A stretch of DNA of 64,000 nt from the NCBI GenBank assembly GCA_022592445.1, contig JABYQR010000234.1, positions 1 through 64,000 on the forward strand, read 5' to 3'. Source of the stretch: Cytidiella melzeri (lineage: Eukaryota > Basidiomycota > Agaricomycetes > Polyporales > Irpicaceae). Below the pieces are notes generated by a model that saw nothing but the letters and a program-made list of their open reading frames with translations, did no database searches and had not been told where the DNA came from. Shown here one piece after another: positions 1 to 10,980 of this stretch (within the stretch, counting starts at the first letter, position 1; each line of letters opens with the position of its first letter). The position numbers and the translations under genes were made by a program.

Positions 1-1229
1 CGAGATTGAACGTTGAAAACGTCGAACGGGCGTGAGCGGGGCACAGCTGGTAGACGACTTTTTTCCATCTTCTGTTTCGAATTTCGTTTGCCGAGGTGAA
101 CGCCATCTGCAGTGCGTCACCCTTGACAACTTGCAGTACAGTACCCAACAGCGCCCGTTGCGACAACCGTGACGGGTTCTCCGCGCTTCAGATGACAGGG
201 GGGATGTGGAAAGGGAAACAAAAAAAAAGACAAAAAGGCATCAATATGGTTCATCGACATCATCCGTACGTTAAGAAAAAAACAACACGATTAGGACAGA
301 ACGTACCGATCCTTCCGGAGATGTATGGTAATTTGTGCGTCGGTAAACTGCGAGCAAGGAGTCAGTAAGCAGTTCTTTTGGGAATGACATCAAATCACCG
401 AGAAAACAAGGAACCGTTTTACTTTACCTACTCGCAATGTCATCGAACAATGACGATCCCCTCTCTCCTTCCGGGTAATATCCCGGCACATATGACATAG
501 GAGGAGGAGGGGGAAAGAGAGACTGGAGCGACACCAGTGTGACTGCTAGACCGACGGACTGCACATACCCACGAGCGAGCCAAAGCATAAAGTACGATAG
601 TTGCGATCAATCCGCGCAACCAATTGGCAGAGGGCAGGGGCAAGACGATATCAGGGCGGGGGCAAAGGGGATGGGAGGAGAGCTACAGGAGGAAAGAGTC
701 TACCGTAAGCCGAAGGATCCGTACAGTGCAGTGTAAAAATCTTTGAACATACCGCACGGATACCTCGCCATCTTGGCTCACGAACACAATGTGTTTTTTT
801 GTTGACGGATGTACTACGAGGGATTATAGTGTTGAATGGGAGCCGCCTGCCCAAAGAAAACCACGGGCAGATCTCCCTTGCCCCGGTGAAACTCCTGGGG
901 AATGGTTGGGCGTTTGTGGCAAATGGTGGGTAAGAAATGGACAGCGTGCTGGAGGCCAACTCGAGATAATTACTGGTGTAAGTGGAAAAACAAACAAAAT
1001 GGCTCGGCGTGGGATGTTGAATTCCTCAACTCACTCGGTAGTCGAGGCGAATGTGCTCTTTGCGTGGAATGTGACGGCGGGAATATGATGAATACCTAGA
1101 GAGCGGACCGGTGTTATTTTAGGTTGATCACGGCTAGCTGACTCTTCGGAAATGGGCTCGCGCTCTGTGTGCGTCGAGACGAGAGGGAAAAAGAAAACAC
1201 CCTCGGCTGAACTCACCTTGCGGCTGCAT
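1..1229 (-). pseudogene. Spliced gene with one membrane segment, copy A (decayed, runs off the left edge)
   Basis: A chain of splice-compatible exons is shared with copy B. It runs from an ATG at 1229 (MQPQG, then a GTGAGT donor), through an exon near 1100-1035 and one at about 958-745, to a 114-nt exon at 569-682, and on towards position 1. The 114-nt exon is open in both copies and encodes a hydrophobic stretch (ANWLRGLIATIVLYALA) that looks like a membrane anchor; the next exon begins with a proline run and MSYVPGYYPE. Copy A carries a compensating -1/+1 frameshift pair in the third exon and further single-base indels downstream, so it is probably not functional as it stands. I do not recognise the family. 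Conservation of exon borders and frame between copies is the main argument for a real gene. Confidence 0.4.
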
Positions 1230-1862
1230 GTGTCTACGTGGGACAGTATTGGACAACTTACAACCACATTTTCAAAGAACCTCACGACACACGCTGATGT
1301 TTTTTTTGCGCTGTATCACAGAAAGTGCATTGATAATGATTTGCAGGATAGCCGGAGGGAATAATGCTATAACGACACTGAAGAAGTGGAAAGTCACAGG
1401 AGCGATGCCAGTAGAGGGTCATGGGATTCATGATCGTGAGAGCAAGGAGCGAGATTAGACAAGGCATGAACAGGAAGAGAAAGGTAACGGAAAAGGATCT
1501 GATTTTCCAGCCAGATGTGCGATGAGAAGAGAGAAGTGATGCGAGCGAGTGAGTGAGTGAGAGTGATATGCAAGAGGAAAATGGAGAAATGCGAGAGGAT
1601 ATAAGATACGAGGCAGGAGAGACGTCTAAGGAGATGCAACAAGTCGAGAGGGTGATGCGTGTGCGTGCATGAGTGGCCGAGAGCTTTTGAGTGTGACGGT
1701 TCGACGACGAGAGGATGACGGTTGGCGGTGGTAGTGGTGGATAGGGTAGGGTACGATGGGGAGATACTAGGTGGACGATAGGGAAGAAGAAAAACCGACT
1801 GCAAAGTCCCAGGATAATAAACGGGATAGGAAAGAAAGAGAAGTGTCTATATGGGAGAGCCA

Positions 1863-2326
1863 TTATGCGGATGCCTTTTGTTTTAGCTGAAAGGGTGAAC
1901 AAGAGTGAGATTGAGGTAATGTAGCGAAGGAAAGGGACATACAAGTTTCCGCATTGTGAGAACGAGGTAATCTGACGAGTATGGTGATGGTGGTGTCTGA
2001 GAACGGAGCTAGGCGTCAGTGGGTGCCAGCAGGAGGGGTGAGTGCGCGAAGTGAAGACGTACATTGGGCATGTAAGCCGGCAAGGTGTGTGACGAGCTCG
2101 CTGTTTTTGAGAGCATGTTACGGAGCTGGGGAGGGGTTGTGAGCAACGGGAGAAAATGGATTGTTTGATGAGCGTACCTTTGCTTTGCTCTCTGCATTGC
2201 GGTGTGCGGACATGGATGTGGGGTGAAGCTTTATGCCGTCTATGCTGGTCGCCTGAGGTAGTGATGAGAGTGAGGACGAGAGACTGGGGAGGGCGACGAG
2301 GGTGTTTGGAGCAACGGAGCTGGTTG
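1863..2326 (-). pseudogene. Small Ser-rich gene, copy A, lacking its start codon
   Basis: Exons equivalent to those of the copy B gene (15568-16053) are present and open, ending in the same short terminal exon with a TAA stop at 1863-1865. The first exon is cut by the duplication breakpoint at 2326. The start codon and first residues seen in copy B are replaced by unrelated sequence that gives no in-frame ATG before a stop. It is therefore a 5'-truncated copy unless an unseen upstream exon supplies a start. The central serine-rich part (LVALPSLSSSLSSLPQ) is identical to copy B. Confidence 0.5.
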
Positions 2327-3095
2327 CTTGTGCTGCAAATCCCACTGCTGGTGATTCAACCTACACTGCTGCATTGCAGGCAGCATTTCTAGGTACAGCT
2401 TCTCCAAATAGGACAGAAATGTTGTGATACCTGACATCAAGTGAGCTATAGGTTGAGAAACTGTGTTTCAGGTCACCACACATTTCAATTACCAAGCAGG
2501 CACATATCCCTAGACTCCAGCAGCTGCAATGCTCCCACTCTACTATCCTCGCCAACACCAGTTTATCTGAATTATGCTCCAGCCCCTTACACTGAGCCTG
2601 CAAGTCAATGAATGCACATGGTGCATGCAGGTGCAGGACCACACCTGTATCACCAGTACCCCGCCCAGACATTCTTGCAGCTCATATCAGAGTCCTTATA
2701 TCAGATGCATGGTGCCCACGATAGACAGCCCCCAGGAAACCCCCGCTATCTTCAACATCCTGTGTTTTATGCACAGGCCATCCCAGCTCTCCCTCAGCTC
2801 GCTGCCAGCTTTCCAACATCTCAATCAAGCCAACCCCTACCTAGGCTATCTGACATTGCAGTGCCCTGTCACTTTTGGCTGGGCAAGTGCAGTTGGCAAC
2901 TTTGAATTACCACTCAGCATGTAGTCTACCTATGGGTAATTCACATACATTTACCAATTGTTATAGAAATGGCTGTAGGTATTGTGCCAGAAAATGAAGC
3001 AGAAGCAAGCTTCTGTAGATTCAGAGCTCAACACCATTGACTTCTGAATGCTATATATTACAAATAAAAGATAGTATTATTACTACTATTATCGC
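2327..3095. other. Non-genic stretch with a possible coding remnant
   Basis: No intact gene is supported. Around 2610-2900 on the plus strand one frame stays open and is rich in Pro, Gln, His and Tyr, which looks like the remains of a proline-rich coding exon, but it has no credible start, splice signals or recognised domain. The final bases 3087-3095 are the left target-site duplication of the transposon that begins at 3096. Confidence 0.4.
3087..3095. repeat. Left 9-bp target-site duplication
   Basis: TATTATCGC immediately precedes the left inverted repeat and recurs exactly at 9754-9762 immediately after the right one. Removing the element plus one copy would restore an uninterrupted AT-rich site. 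Nine bases is a typical duplication length for Mutator-like transposition. Confidence 0.85.
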
Positions 3096-3230
3096 TAGTC
3101 TCGAACCAGACGCCACGGAAGTCGCCGCGCTCCTTCCGTTTTTAGGCTTGCGGAGTTCCAAAAAGACAAAGAGAATGCAAGCCTAAACGTCTGGTGCATT
3201 TCGTATGAGAGGGGTACCGCTCAATCGCAC
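3096..3230 (+). repeat. Left terminal inverted repeat
   Basis: It starts TAGTCTCGAACCAG and matches the reverse complement of 9633-9753. Three blocks are strongly conserved: the terminal 14-15 bases, a 20-bp core GCGGAGTTCCAAAAAGACAA, and a 24-bp inner block at 3207-3230 that is identical in the right repeat. Between them the repeat can fold: 3142-3151 pairs perfectly with 3177-3186, and CCAGACG (3106-3112) pairs with 3188-3194. Confidence 0.88.
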
Positions 3231-3382
3231 GTGACACTTTTCCACGCACTTGGAAGCCTGTTAGATCTAGGCGCCGTTTTATCAGCATGTAGATTAGATA
3301 CTGTGATCACCATCAATCCATCGAGCGTTCGGTTATAACTCACGACTTGTTCCCTCGTGCGACCTCCTCGCACAAGCTCTCA

Positions 3383-6203
3383 ATGCCTCTGCCATCGCTT
3401 GACGTTCTCGACGACAACGACAATGAACGACACCCACAAGAGTTGGACCCCACTTCAGACGAAGAGGCGGCACGCATCGAAGCTTCTCTCAACAATCCTC
3501 GCGGCCCTCTCGCGCGTACAAGAGCATTCTCGAAGCATCTTAGTACCTTAGACGACACGACGATTGCGACAAAGATGGTAGACATTATTGACTACATGGC
3601 AAGTCTCCAGATGGACACTGCCACCTTTCTCCATTACCTCAGCTGGAATCTCGACATACCTGGGCATATGACACGCGAGCAGTCAGTCATTAGGTGAGTA
3701 GAATCCTTGAAGTATGTGTCGAGATGTGAGGTGTACTGATAATGATTTAGATATGCTCGCACCGCTTTGATGCACTGTGAGCAACTGCCAGGCATCCTGA
3801 AGCACTGGCACAAACCGCCGCGCTTACACGAACAAGGTATCAGCACCCGCGGAGCTAGAGATACCATGGACAGGTGGGCCTTGGACAACGTTACGGCGCG
3901 CCTCAATCGTGAGATGCGAATCTTCTCTCCCCATCTCGAGTCGCCGCCCGAGCACATGTCCGAGGAAAACCTCCTCGGGACTAGCCTCAAGGACGACATT
4001 GTCAAGATGAAGGCCCTGATGCCAACCTATTGGGAGCTGATGCATGCGCTCGCGTGTACGCCGATTCAGCTCAAACGGAACACGTACAAGGACCATGAGC
4101 CGGTGCGTGTTCGTTCTTGGGATTGATTGATTAAGCTAACATGTTCGTTAGCGCATCTTCATTATTGGGGCAATGTTGCAGTACAGCCGTTCGCAGAAGC
4201 GGTGTCTCTATCAGAAGGTCCTTAGCATCTACTTGAAAGCATGTGGCCTTGCGGCGAAGGCAAACGACACAACTCACCTCTTCGGCTTCACCATGAGCCA
4301 GAAGTGGGTCTACATCGGTATTGAGCAGCTCGCTGAGGACAACCGACGTCAGATGCTTGAAGACATCGTGCGTTACATCATTTTTGGTGGGCATGACAAC
4401 CTCAACCTTGCTTTCAAGGTTTACGAGATGCGCGCGAACCACAAATCACATTTCGATAGCGGCACTGCCGCCACCATCTACATCATCAGGGATCCTAACG
4501 CTACCCCTCCCGATCGCCTCACGTACATGCAGAAACGTGCAATAGGATGCCGCAACCCCATCACTGCTCTCGACATCTTTAAACACGAAGCTGCCGCAGC
4601 GTCCCGTCTTCGTGAAAATGCCGTATTCTTCATCAAGCGAGTCCTCCTCATGCATCCCTCGTTCGCAACTTGGGAGTACCGTGATCACCCACTCTTTCTT
4701 CGTCCACCTTCTGTCCAGCAGCTGCCTACTGGCCGTGAGCATGCGACCGTCCAGTTCATGCTTGATACTGTCCACATGGAGGAGGCCTCGCAGGATGGCA
4801 ACCGAAAGGTGCTTCAAGAGTGGCTCCACCAGTTACAGCTTGATGGTGAGGCTGCGCGGCAGTCGAAGAGACTTCTCGTCTGGATCGGCGACCAGCTGAC
4901 GGTCATTCGCATCCGATGTCTCAAGAAGGACCGCAGTTTCGACATGAACTTTGTTCAGAGGTTCGAGCAGATATTCGAGATCTTTGGGTGGTTTCATGCG
5001 CAGATCGCTGAAGAGTCCTCGATTCACAAGCAATACCTCGGCACGAGCGACAGTTTTGGCCTGAAGCACGCATTCGAGAACATGAAACGCAAAGGTCTCA
5101 ATTCAACCTCAGTGCAGGGAAACTTCCATTACAGCTTCCGTGACGCACTAAAGCACATAGCAGAGGCACGATTTCGCGACCTATGGGCAGTTGTCGGGAA
5201 CACTGCGGATCTTGCTGAGTTACAGACACAAACACCCCAAGCACTCGACGCGATTGCTCAGAAGATCTTTGAAGACTACGCCTCGACCGCGGCCCTTGAA
5301 GTGCTTCGTGCGCGCCCTCGTGCCCAGCAAGACGACCTACTAGACACGAGCGTCCAGTTCTGCCGAGATTTGCTCAACTATCTTGACCTCGACGACGCGA
5401 TGAAAACTGGTGATGTAGGCCGCATGGAACTCCTACTCCCCCGTCTTCTGTTCCGTTTTCATGGCGGTGGGAGCCATAATTACGCTCACGAGATGCTGGA
5501 ACTCATGCAAGGCCTATGGCGCAAGTGGCCGGATGATCTAAAGTACGTCTTTGCTGGTATCTGCTTGCAGACGCTGAATGCGAGATGCTAAACGTTTAGA
5601 TCATTTGTCATCCGCTACTGCTGGCTGGCAAATACAACTGGTCACAAGAACGGCTTTCTAGCATTCGACATGGTGCAAGAGCACAATATACGGGATATCA
5701 AGGTACATTTTTTTGTTTTGATGAAGACGTTCGAGTCACACATCATACAGGTAATATTTGCTGTTCATGGCCCTTACGCGACGTGGGAGTACATCAAGAA
5801 GATCTCTGCTGCAATTCCGACGTTACGCAAGGTCAAAGATCACATCGAGAAGGACTTCAACCACTTCCGTCGCGGCAAATCTCATACCTCTCCAGACCAC
5901 GAGGACGATGTGGTGAACCTGCAGGGAAAGTACCATGATGGAAAGGCACACATCTATAAGCCTGGTCGCCATCTCACATCTGACGAGAAAGTGAAGGACT
6001 TCTTCGCACTTGGCTGCAACCCTGACACTCTACAGGCTATGATCAAACGATGGGCAGAAGGACGTGTCACGGAAAAGTCAACCGACGAGAACTTTGAGAG
6101 TGTCGAAACCATCCTTCAACGTCTTGAGGAGTTGCGCGTAGAGAAGGAGAGCTGTTCTGGATTGCCTGCGGATGAGCTCATGGATGTAGAGTTGTCGACA
6201 TAA
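3383..6203 (+). CDS. DUF6589 protein, candidate transposase of the element
   Basis: Five exons (3383-3693, 3751-4102, 4152-5542, 5600-5702, 5751-6203) give an 869-residue protein; every junction keeps frame and has GT..AG borders. The middle and C-terminal parts match what I know as DUF6589, a domain of about 450 residues common and multi-copy in agaricomycetes. The family hallmarks are GDQLT after a hydrophobic strand, then a region ending in QEHNIRDIK and a GPYATWEY segment. The N-terminus (SDEEAARIEASL) is acidic. ATG 3383 is the first ATG in the frame. It is the only candidate for mobilising the element, since the other gene is a helicase. No catalytic triad can be assigned with confidence; the family function is not established to my knowledge. 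Confidence 0.85.
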
Positions 6204-6242
6204 AATGTATAAAACTCTTTGTAGTCTACTGATGACATGCAG

Positions 6243-9227
6243 TTATTTCGGGTTCAATTTCCATACATAACACTGACTCGACATATTGTCAAGCACAACA
6301 CGTGAAGAAGAGGCAATTGGCGTAATCGGCGGTGTGGGATAAACGTAGGCAGAAGAACCATGCAAAAACTGACTCGGAGGCTCATGCACAGAAGGGATTG
6401 ATGGAGTAAGAGACGACATGGGGTAGTACTGCGATCCGGATGCTGTAGGTGTTGAAGGCGTGCAAGGGTAATATAGAGGTGCTGAAGGAGTCGTCATGTG
6501 GCTTGCAAAAGTAGGTGTTGCTGCAGGGGTTTGAAATCCTGGCGTCGATGGCATAGTCGACGGCATGCTGTAGTATCCAGACGGAAATGGAGGAATGGGC
6601 GTTGAAGACTGTAGAGGCGTTGGAGGACAGGTATGCAGAGTTGCTGGCTGCGCTTTCACATGTCCGTTTTCCTCCTCGTATGCGATCCACGTCTGCTTGT
6701 CCTTCGCTCGTTTTGCAGCAACCTTTGCTGACTGCGTACTGCGACGTACCAGGGCACGTTTCTGGCGGTTGTTTTCATCGGTATCAGGCTTTCTCGCAGC
6801 AGTTTTTTGTTTCCGAGTTGTTGATTTATCCTGTACGTCAGAGTTATGCGCGCAGAGCCAAGCTGTGTCCGTTTCGCTGACAGTCGCAAGCGCAAGGGGG
6901 CCCAGATCCTCAGCAAATATCCAGCCCGGCAAAGCTAGTCTCAAGTCGTCCATAGTTTTGATCTTAGCCTGAGAAGCCAGAGTTGTGATAACAGCATCAG
7001 GGAGAAGAGTAGTAGACGGAAACATGGAGTCCTTGTAGATGTTGCGCCGGAACTTCACCCGCAGATCCAGTAGCGCCATCTTCACTGCAGCAAGTCGCTC
7101 AGGAACAGTACGCCTCTTGTCTTGACTGGAGAAGTACCCGGGGTCAAGGGGAGGCAGAATCTGAACGTCGTGCAGCCGCTGGTCAAGGTGACTGATGACT
7201 TTGAGTAGCAAGATGTCATGGTCTGTTAGAGTCAGTGGGTTCGCGGGGTTTCTTCCTTTTGCCAGGAGACAGTTGTCGCAACACGAGACTGTGCAATCTA
7301 CAGAAATTGCCCAATGAGACCAACAGCTCAACTGCAAGAACCCACTTACCTCGCATGGGGGGGTGACCATTGAAATGTTTGATGGTGATCTCACGTCTGC
7401 ATTCCTCCGTGATAGCGAAATCTCGCATCCCCCCCTCGACCTTCTTGCGATATTGAACATCTTCTCCGTCAACAAGAGCTTGCTCGGCAACGCTGTCGTC
7501 AGCAGCAATTGTATCTCGTTGTACCACCTCATTTGCTTCCCTGTCGGTATGTTCCTGCTCTTCAGGTACTTCTCCTTCTCTCGCCTGGCCGAGTTTGCGT
7601 TTGAATTGCGGTGACAAGATTATGTCAGCTTCCTCCTCCTTGATGGTGCCTTGCGTGATAGTCGCAGACGCTTTTGCTGTCCCTTTCCCCTTCGCAGGTG
7701 CGTTGCGTTTGGAACGTTGGACAACCTGGAAGAGGGATGGCTCTACGAGTAGTACAGCGTAGGCGTCTTCGCCGCTACGGCCTGCACGGCCGGCATGCTG
7801 CTGCCACTCTACAAGAGTACGAGGGATGCCAAACTGATACACGCGAGGCATTCCCGGAACATCGATGCCCTGTCAATGGCATCAAATTGGTTAGTCTCAC
7901 TCAAACTGCTGTTGTGGTTAGCGACGTACCATGCCCGCGGACTCGGTGGCAGCTAGAATCTTGATGAAGCCACGAAGGAATTTTTCGAGCACGAGCGTCT
8001 TCACGGTGTCATCACGAGTTGCCATAAGAAAGTCTATCTCATCACGATACGGTGAGTCGAAGGGTAGCTTGCGTATAAGGTAGAGCCAGATCATTGAGAC
8101 CATCTGACGGGTATTCGAGTATATCAGCGTAGGGATTAATGGCTGGGGTGGATCTTTGAAAGCCTCGTCGAGAAGATGGTCCAGCGCACCGAAGTCCTTA
8201 GGGCTTTTCAATCGACAAACAACGGGCGTAACATTGTGGCGTTCGTTTCCAAGGTTAAGGATAAATTTCTTCTCCCGTGGAAACCCAAGCTTAACCAATA
8301 GGTCGTCAAGCATGGAAGGGGTAAGTGTGGCAGTGCAGAAGAGTATTGGCTTGCGTGACATGTACGAGCGCGTTTTCTCCACATCGTCAAAATCTCTCCT
8401 GAATTCTTTCCCCCACTCCAGCACGCAATGTGCCTCGTCGATTACGGTGCCTATGAGGTTCTTGGTCCATTTCGCGCTTCGCATCAACTGCGAAAATCGG
8501 GGGTGCTTAAATACCATCTCAGGCGAAGTAATGATAGCGCGAATTCGATTGCTCTCAAGTCTCTGCAAAAATTGTGCGCGGATGAGTCAAAATCAACGTT
8601 ATATGCAAATCCTCATACCTTGTGAAGCTCATCGTTGTACGTCTCTCCGTTAACGGCCTCGGCAGCAATGGCGAATTTATTAAACCGCTTGGCCTACCGC
8701 GACGAACATGTGCATATAGTGATCTCATGAGTAGGTCATTCACTTTTACATTGGAAACGACTTACCTGATCGACTTCCAGTGCATTCAGCGTGGATATGA
8801 TGAGGATCTTGCTGGTCTCCTCGGGGTCTGCAAGCAGCGGAAGCAGAAAGGCTTCTGTCTTACCGGAGCCTGTTGCAGTGATCAATCCGGTGTTGATTCC
8901 AAGCAGAAACGCCTCGGCGCAGTCCTCTTGATAGAACCTTGGTATCAGCTTTGCACGTCGATAAATTTCCGCTTCCATCCGCGTTCGGGCAACAAACGAG
9001 GAATATCGTAGTTCTGGATCTTGTGAAGCGGCCTCTCGAGCTTCTTCAAGAACTTGATAGGATCGGATGTGGCCAGCTGTCTTCGGGCAGCCCTCAGGTA
9101 ACTCAACGGAGCTCTCATTGGTCTGCGTTCGCTGAAACGAGGCAGCGGTAGTGGCGACAAGTCGAGGAGCCGGATTTATGCGGGCAGAGAGCAGATCTTT
9201 AGCTGGCTGGAGAGCGGGAGGGGACAT
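6243..9227 (-). CDS. RecQ-family DNA helicase carried by the transposon
   Basis: Five exons (8766-9227, 8619-8693, 7930-8562, 7350-7869, 6243-7297) encode 914 residues. Superfamily 2 motifs appear in order: Walker A ATGSGKT (about residues 118-124), DEAH (221-224), the TAT box (FCTATL), motif V with GIDVP, and motif VI QQHAGRAGR (413-421). A RecQ-type zinc site follows, with ECRRE and then CTVSCCDNC. These identify a 3'-5' DNA helicase. After the zinc domain come about 340 residues without a recognised fold, ending in a long Pro/Ser/Thr-rich tail. An obvious HRDC domain is not visible. Its place between the inverted repeats suggests it unwinds transposon ends or intermediates, which is inference. 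Confidence 0.9.
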
Positions 9228-9632
9228 AAAGGTCTGATTTCACAGATGTTATATTGCTATAGGATAAGGATATAGGTTAAGAGAGAATGGGACATGGCAT
9301 AGACGAGAGGGAGAGGATGCGACACAGGTCGTCCGCCATAAATTGACGTAAGCGCTGGGATATGGACGTGTTGTGGACGCGAACTGATGGTGTCACGCGT
9401 TTCTTGGCTTTGGCGCTCTGGGTACGAAGGGCGAATTGATATCACTTTGATCAGTTCTTGAGCTACTGACATAAACTCTGCGCGGTACAAATTCTGTCTA
9501 TCTCAACTACCTACAGGAATGCTGAATACATAAAATAACGGAGGGGTGTTGAGCTACGTTGAGTTGGAGTCCGAGTCACGGCAGGTCACAGACTGTGACA
9601 TCGAGCTTCGACGCGCGACGTGATTTCGTCAT

Positions 9633-9753
9633 GTGCGATTGAGCGGTACCCCTCTCTGCGAAATTCACCAGACGTCTGCTTTCCTCGCCTCATTGTCTTT
9701 TTGGAACTCCGCGGTTCCAAATCAGGAAACGCAGACGGCTGGTTCCGAGACTA
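9633..9753 (-). repeat. Right terminal inverted repeat
   Basis: The reverse complement starts TAGTCTCGGAACCAG and shares the 20-bp core and the 24-bp inner block with the left repeat. Its own stem differs in sequence from the left one: CGTCTGCTTTCCT (9673-9685) pairs with 9724-9737 apart from one bulged base. The perfect 9-bp duplication follows at 9754-9762. Confidence 0.88.
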
Positions 9754-9762
9754 TATTATCGC
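9754..9762. repeat. Right 9-bp target-site duplication
   Basis: TATTATCGC directly follows the right inverted repeat and is identical to 3087-3095. Confidence 0.85.
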
Positions 9763-10294
9763 CCACAACAATATTAGTGCCCAATATGGTAATCCCCTGC
9801 CACTTTCTATTTTTCCCCTCTTGCTGTGTCCGCTCCAACGCACTTCTTGCCATCACCTCCAACTTGTCCTCGCCCTTGTTGCCCTCCTCCTCACCACTAA
9901 TTGTTCAGTACACGCTTGTGGCGTGGTACCGACTTGACACGCCTGTGGCGTAGTCAAAAACCACATCGAGCAGTCTGACGACACTCGTTCGCTGACCGGA
10001 CGCAAAGGAGGTCTTGTGGGGTAGGATTGGGATAGGATTGGAAGGTTTTGGACCGCAGGTATGTCGCCTTCTCATCTTCAGCCCTTGCCACGCTTTACCT
10101 AGCCACGCAGCTGAGCCCCGGTTGCACCCACTTGAACGGTAAGTCGCATCAGTCATCTTTCTCATCTCCTCTCTGTACAACATGTCTGTGGGAAGGTGCG
10201 AGAACGAGCGGCCGCAGAGTTACACAACACTTAAGCCGTCTCACTCAATCCAACTGCAGATGTGTCTGTCATCATTGGTTACAACAGTGAGTTG
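9763..10294. other. Non-genic stretch right of the transposon
   Basis: I see no supportable gene. This is the continuation of the sequence that was interrupted by the transposon. It is C/T-rich at the start and leads into the low-complexity block at about 10295. Confidence 0.4.
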
Positions 10295-10640
10295 TTGTTG
10301 CCCTCACTTTTGCCCTTTTTGTTGCTCTTGCCCTTGCCCTTGTTGCCCCCGTTGCCCTTGCCCTTGCCCCCACCCTCTCCCTCGCCCTCATTGCCCTTGC
10401 CCTCTCCCTTGTTGTGGCCCTTGTTGTTGCCCTTGCCCTCTCCCTCGTTGTTGCCCTTGCCCTCATTGTTGCCCTTGCCCTTAACTGCTCTCACTCTCGC
10501 TTTTGCCTGTTCTCTTGCCCCCTCCCTTCCATGTCCTCTCCCTCAGCACTTCTTGTCCTTGCCCTCTCCCTTTCGCACCTTCGCCCTTGCTGTTGCTCTT
10601 GGCCTCACCCTCACTGCTGGTTTCACTCCTGCTTTTGCTA
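10295..10640. repeat. TTGCCC-type low-complexity block
   Basis: Imperfect repeats of TTGCCC, CTTGCCC and TTGTTGCCC fill this interval and fade after about 10500 into C/T-rich sequence. Long ORFs on both strands (Leu/Pro-rich on plus, Arg/Ala/Thr- or Gly/Lys-rich on minus) arise only from the repeat unit and are not taken as genes. Confidence 0.8.
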
Positions 10641-10797
10641 TCTCAGTTGTCGTAGACACCTGTGTTGTTCTGGGACTGCCTGTGGTGTCCAATTGCTCCC
10701 GCATCTTGTGCGCCTGTGGCGCCAGAGCTGTTGTGTAAACCTGTGCAACTGTGTTGCCCAGCTGCATACATCCTTACTGATGTCCATCTCCATCTAG

Positions 10798-10980
10798 ATG
10801 GTGCACCACAGGCTCAATGAACAGGAGGCCAACCCCAATCCATATGTCAACTTCATCGTCCCTCTGCCAGTCCGGGATGCAGCTGCCCAGGAGGATGCCA
10901 GACAGCTGCTCCGAGCCTTGATGGCGCAGGTCAAGCCTGTCATGAAGGCTCATCAACTTCAGGTGAACAGCATTGAGGAG
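10798..10980 (+). pseudogene. WLM (Wss1-like metalloprotease) first exon, orphan fragment
   Basis: The 61-codon exon starts MVHHRLNEQEANPNPYVNF and ends KAHQLQVNSIEE before a GTATGT donor. This is the familiar start of fungal WLM-domain proteins, a family of DNA-protein crosslink proteases related to Wss1. The following exon should continue with the conserved core and the HExxH zinc site, but after an acceptor near 11040 only a few codons (YHGAHT) are compatible and no protease core follows. It looks like a single exon copied or left behind, not a working gene. Confidence 0.6.

Larger units (their letters stand above)
1..2326. repeat. Segmental duplication, copy A
   Basis: This segment aligns almost end to end, in the same orientation, with about 13722-16031 (copy B). 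Differences are scattered substitutions and many 1-12 bp indels. Its left end is cut by the window edge. The right end is sharp: identity stops inside the first exon of a minus-strand gene at the block ending GGAGCTGGTTG (2326 here, 16031 in B). The segment carries two minus-strand spliced genes, annotated separately. A third, more decayed copy lies at 28467-31335. This is a duplicated gene segment rather than a recognisable transposon; I found no terminal repeats on it. Confidence 0.9.
3096..9753. mobile_element. TIR DNA transposon carrying DUF6589 and RecQ helicase genes
   Basis: The 6658-bp element is bounded by long terminal inverted repeats (3096-3230 and 9633-9753) and flanked on both sides by the 9-bp direct repeat TATTATCGC (3087-3095 and 9754-9762). 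Its ends read TAGTCTCG. Inside are only two genes, convergent and 39 bp apart at their stops: a DUF6589 protein (plus strand) and a RecQ-family helicase (minus strand). A 9-bp duplication falls in the range typical of Mutator-like elements, but the superfamily cannot be fixed from sequence alone. DUF6589 is the best candidate for the transposase because nothing else in the element resembles one; that is inference. Both reading frames are intact and the TSD is perfect, so the insertion may be recent. Confidence 0.88.

Noticed and set aside
1282..2064. Open frame of 260 codons on the minus strand (and its counterpart of 427 codons at 15089-16372)
   Set aside because: It runs straight through the introns of the Ser-rich gene, is His/Ser/Leu-rich, and differs between the two copies by indels that are not multiples of three. 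It is a by-product of C/T-rich sequence.
10262..10738. 158-codon Leu/Pro-rich frame and overlapping 100-127-codon frames
   Set aside because: They are generated by the TTGCCC repeat; there is no domain, and open frames occur on both strands.
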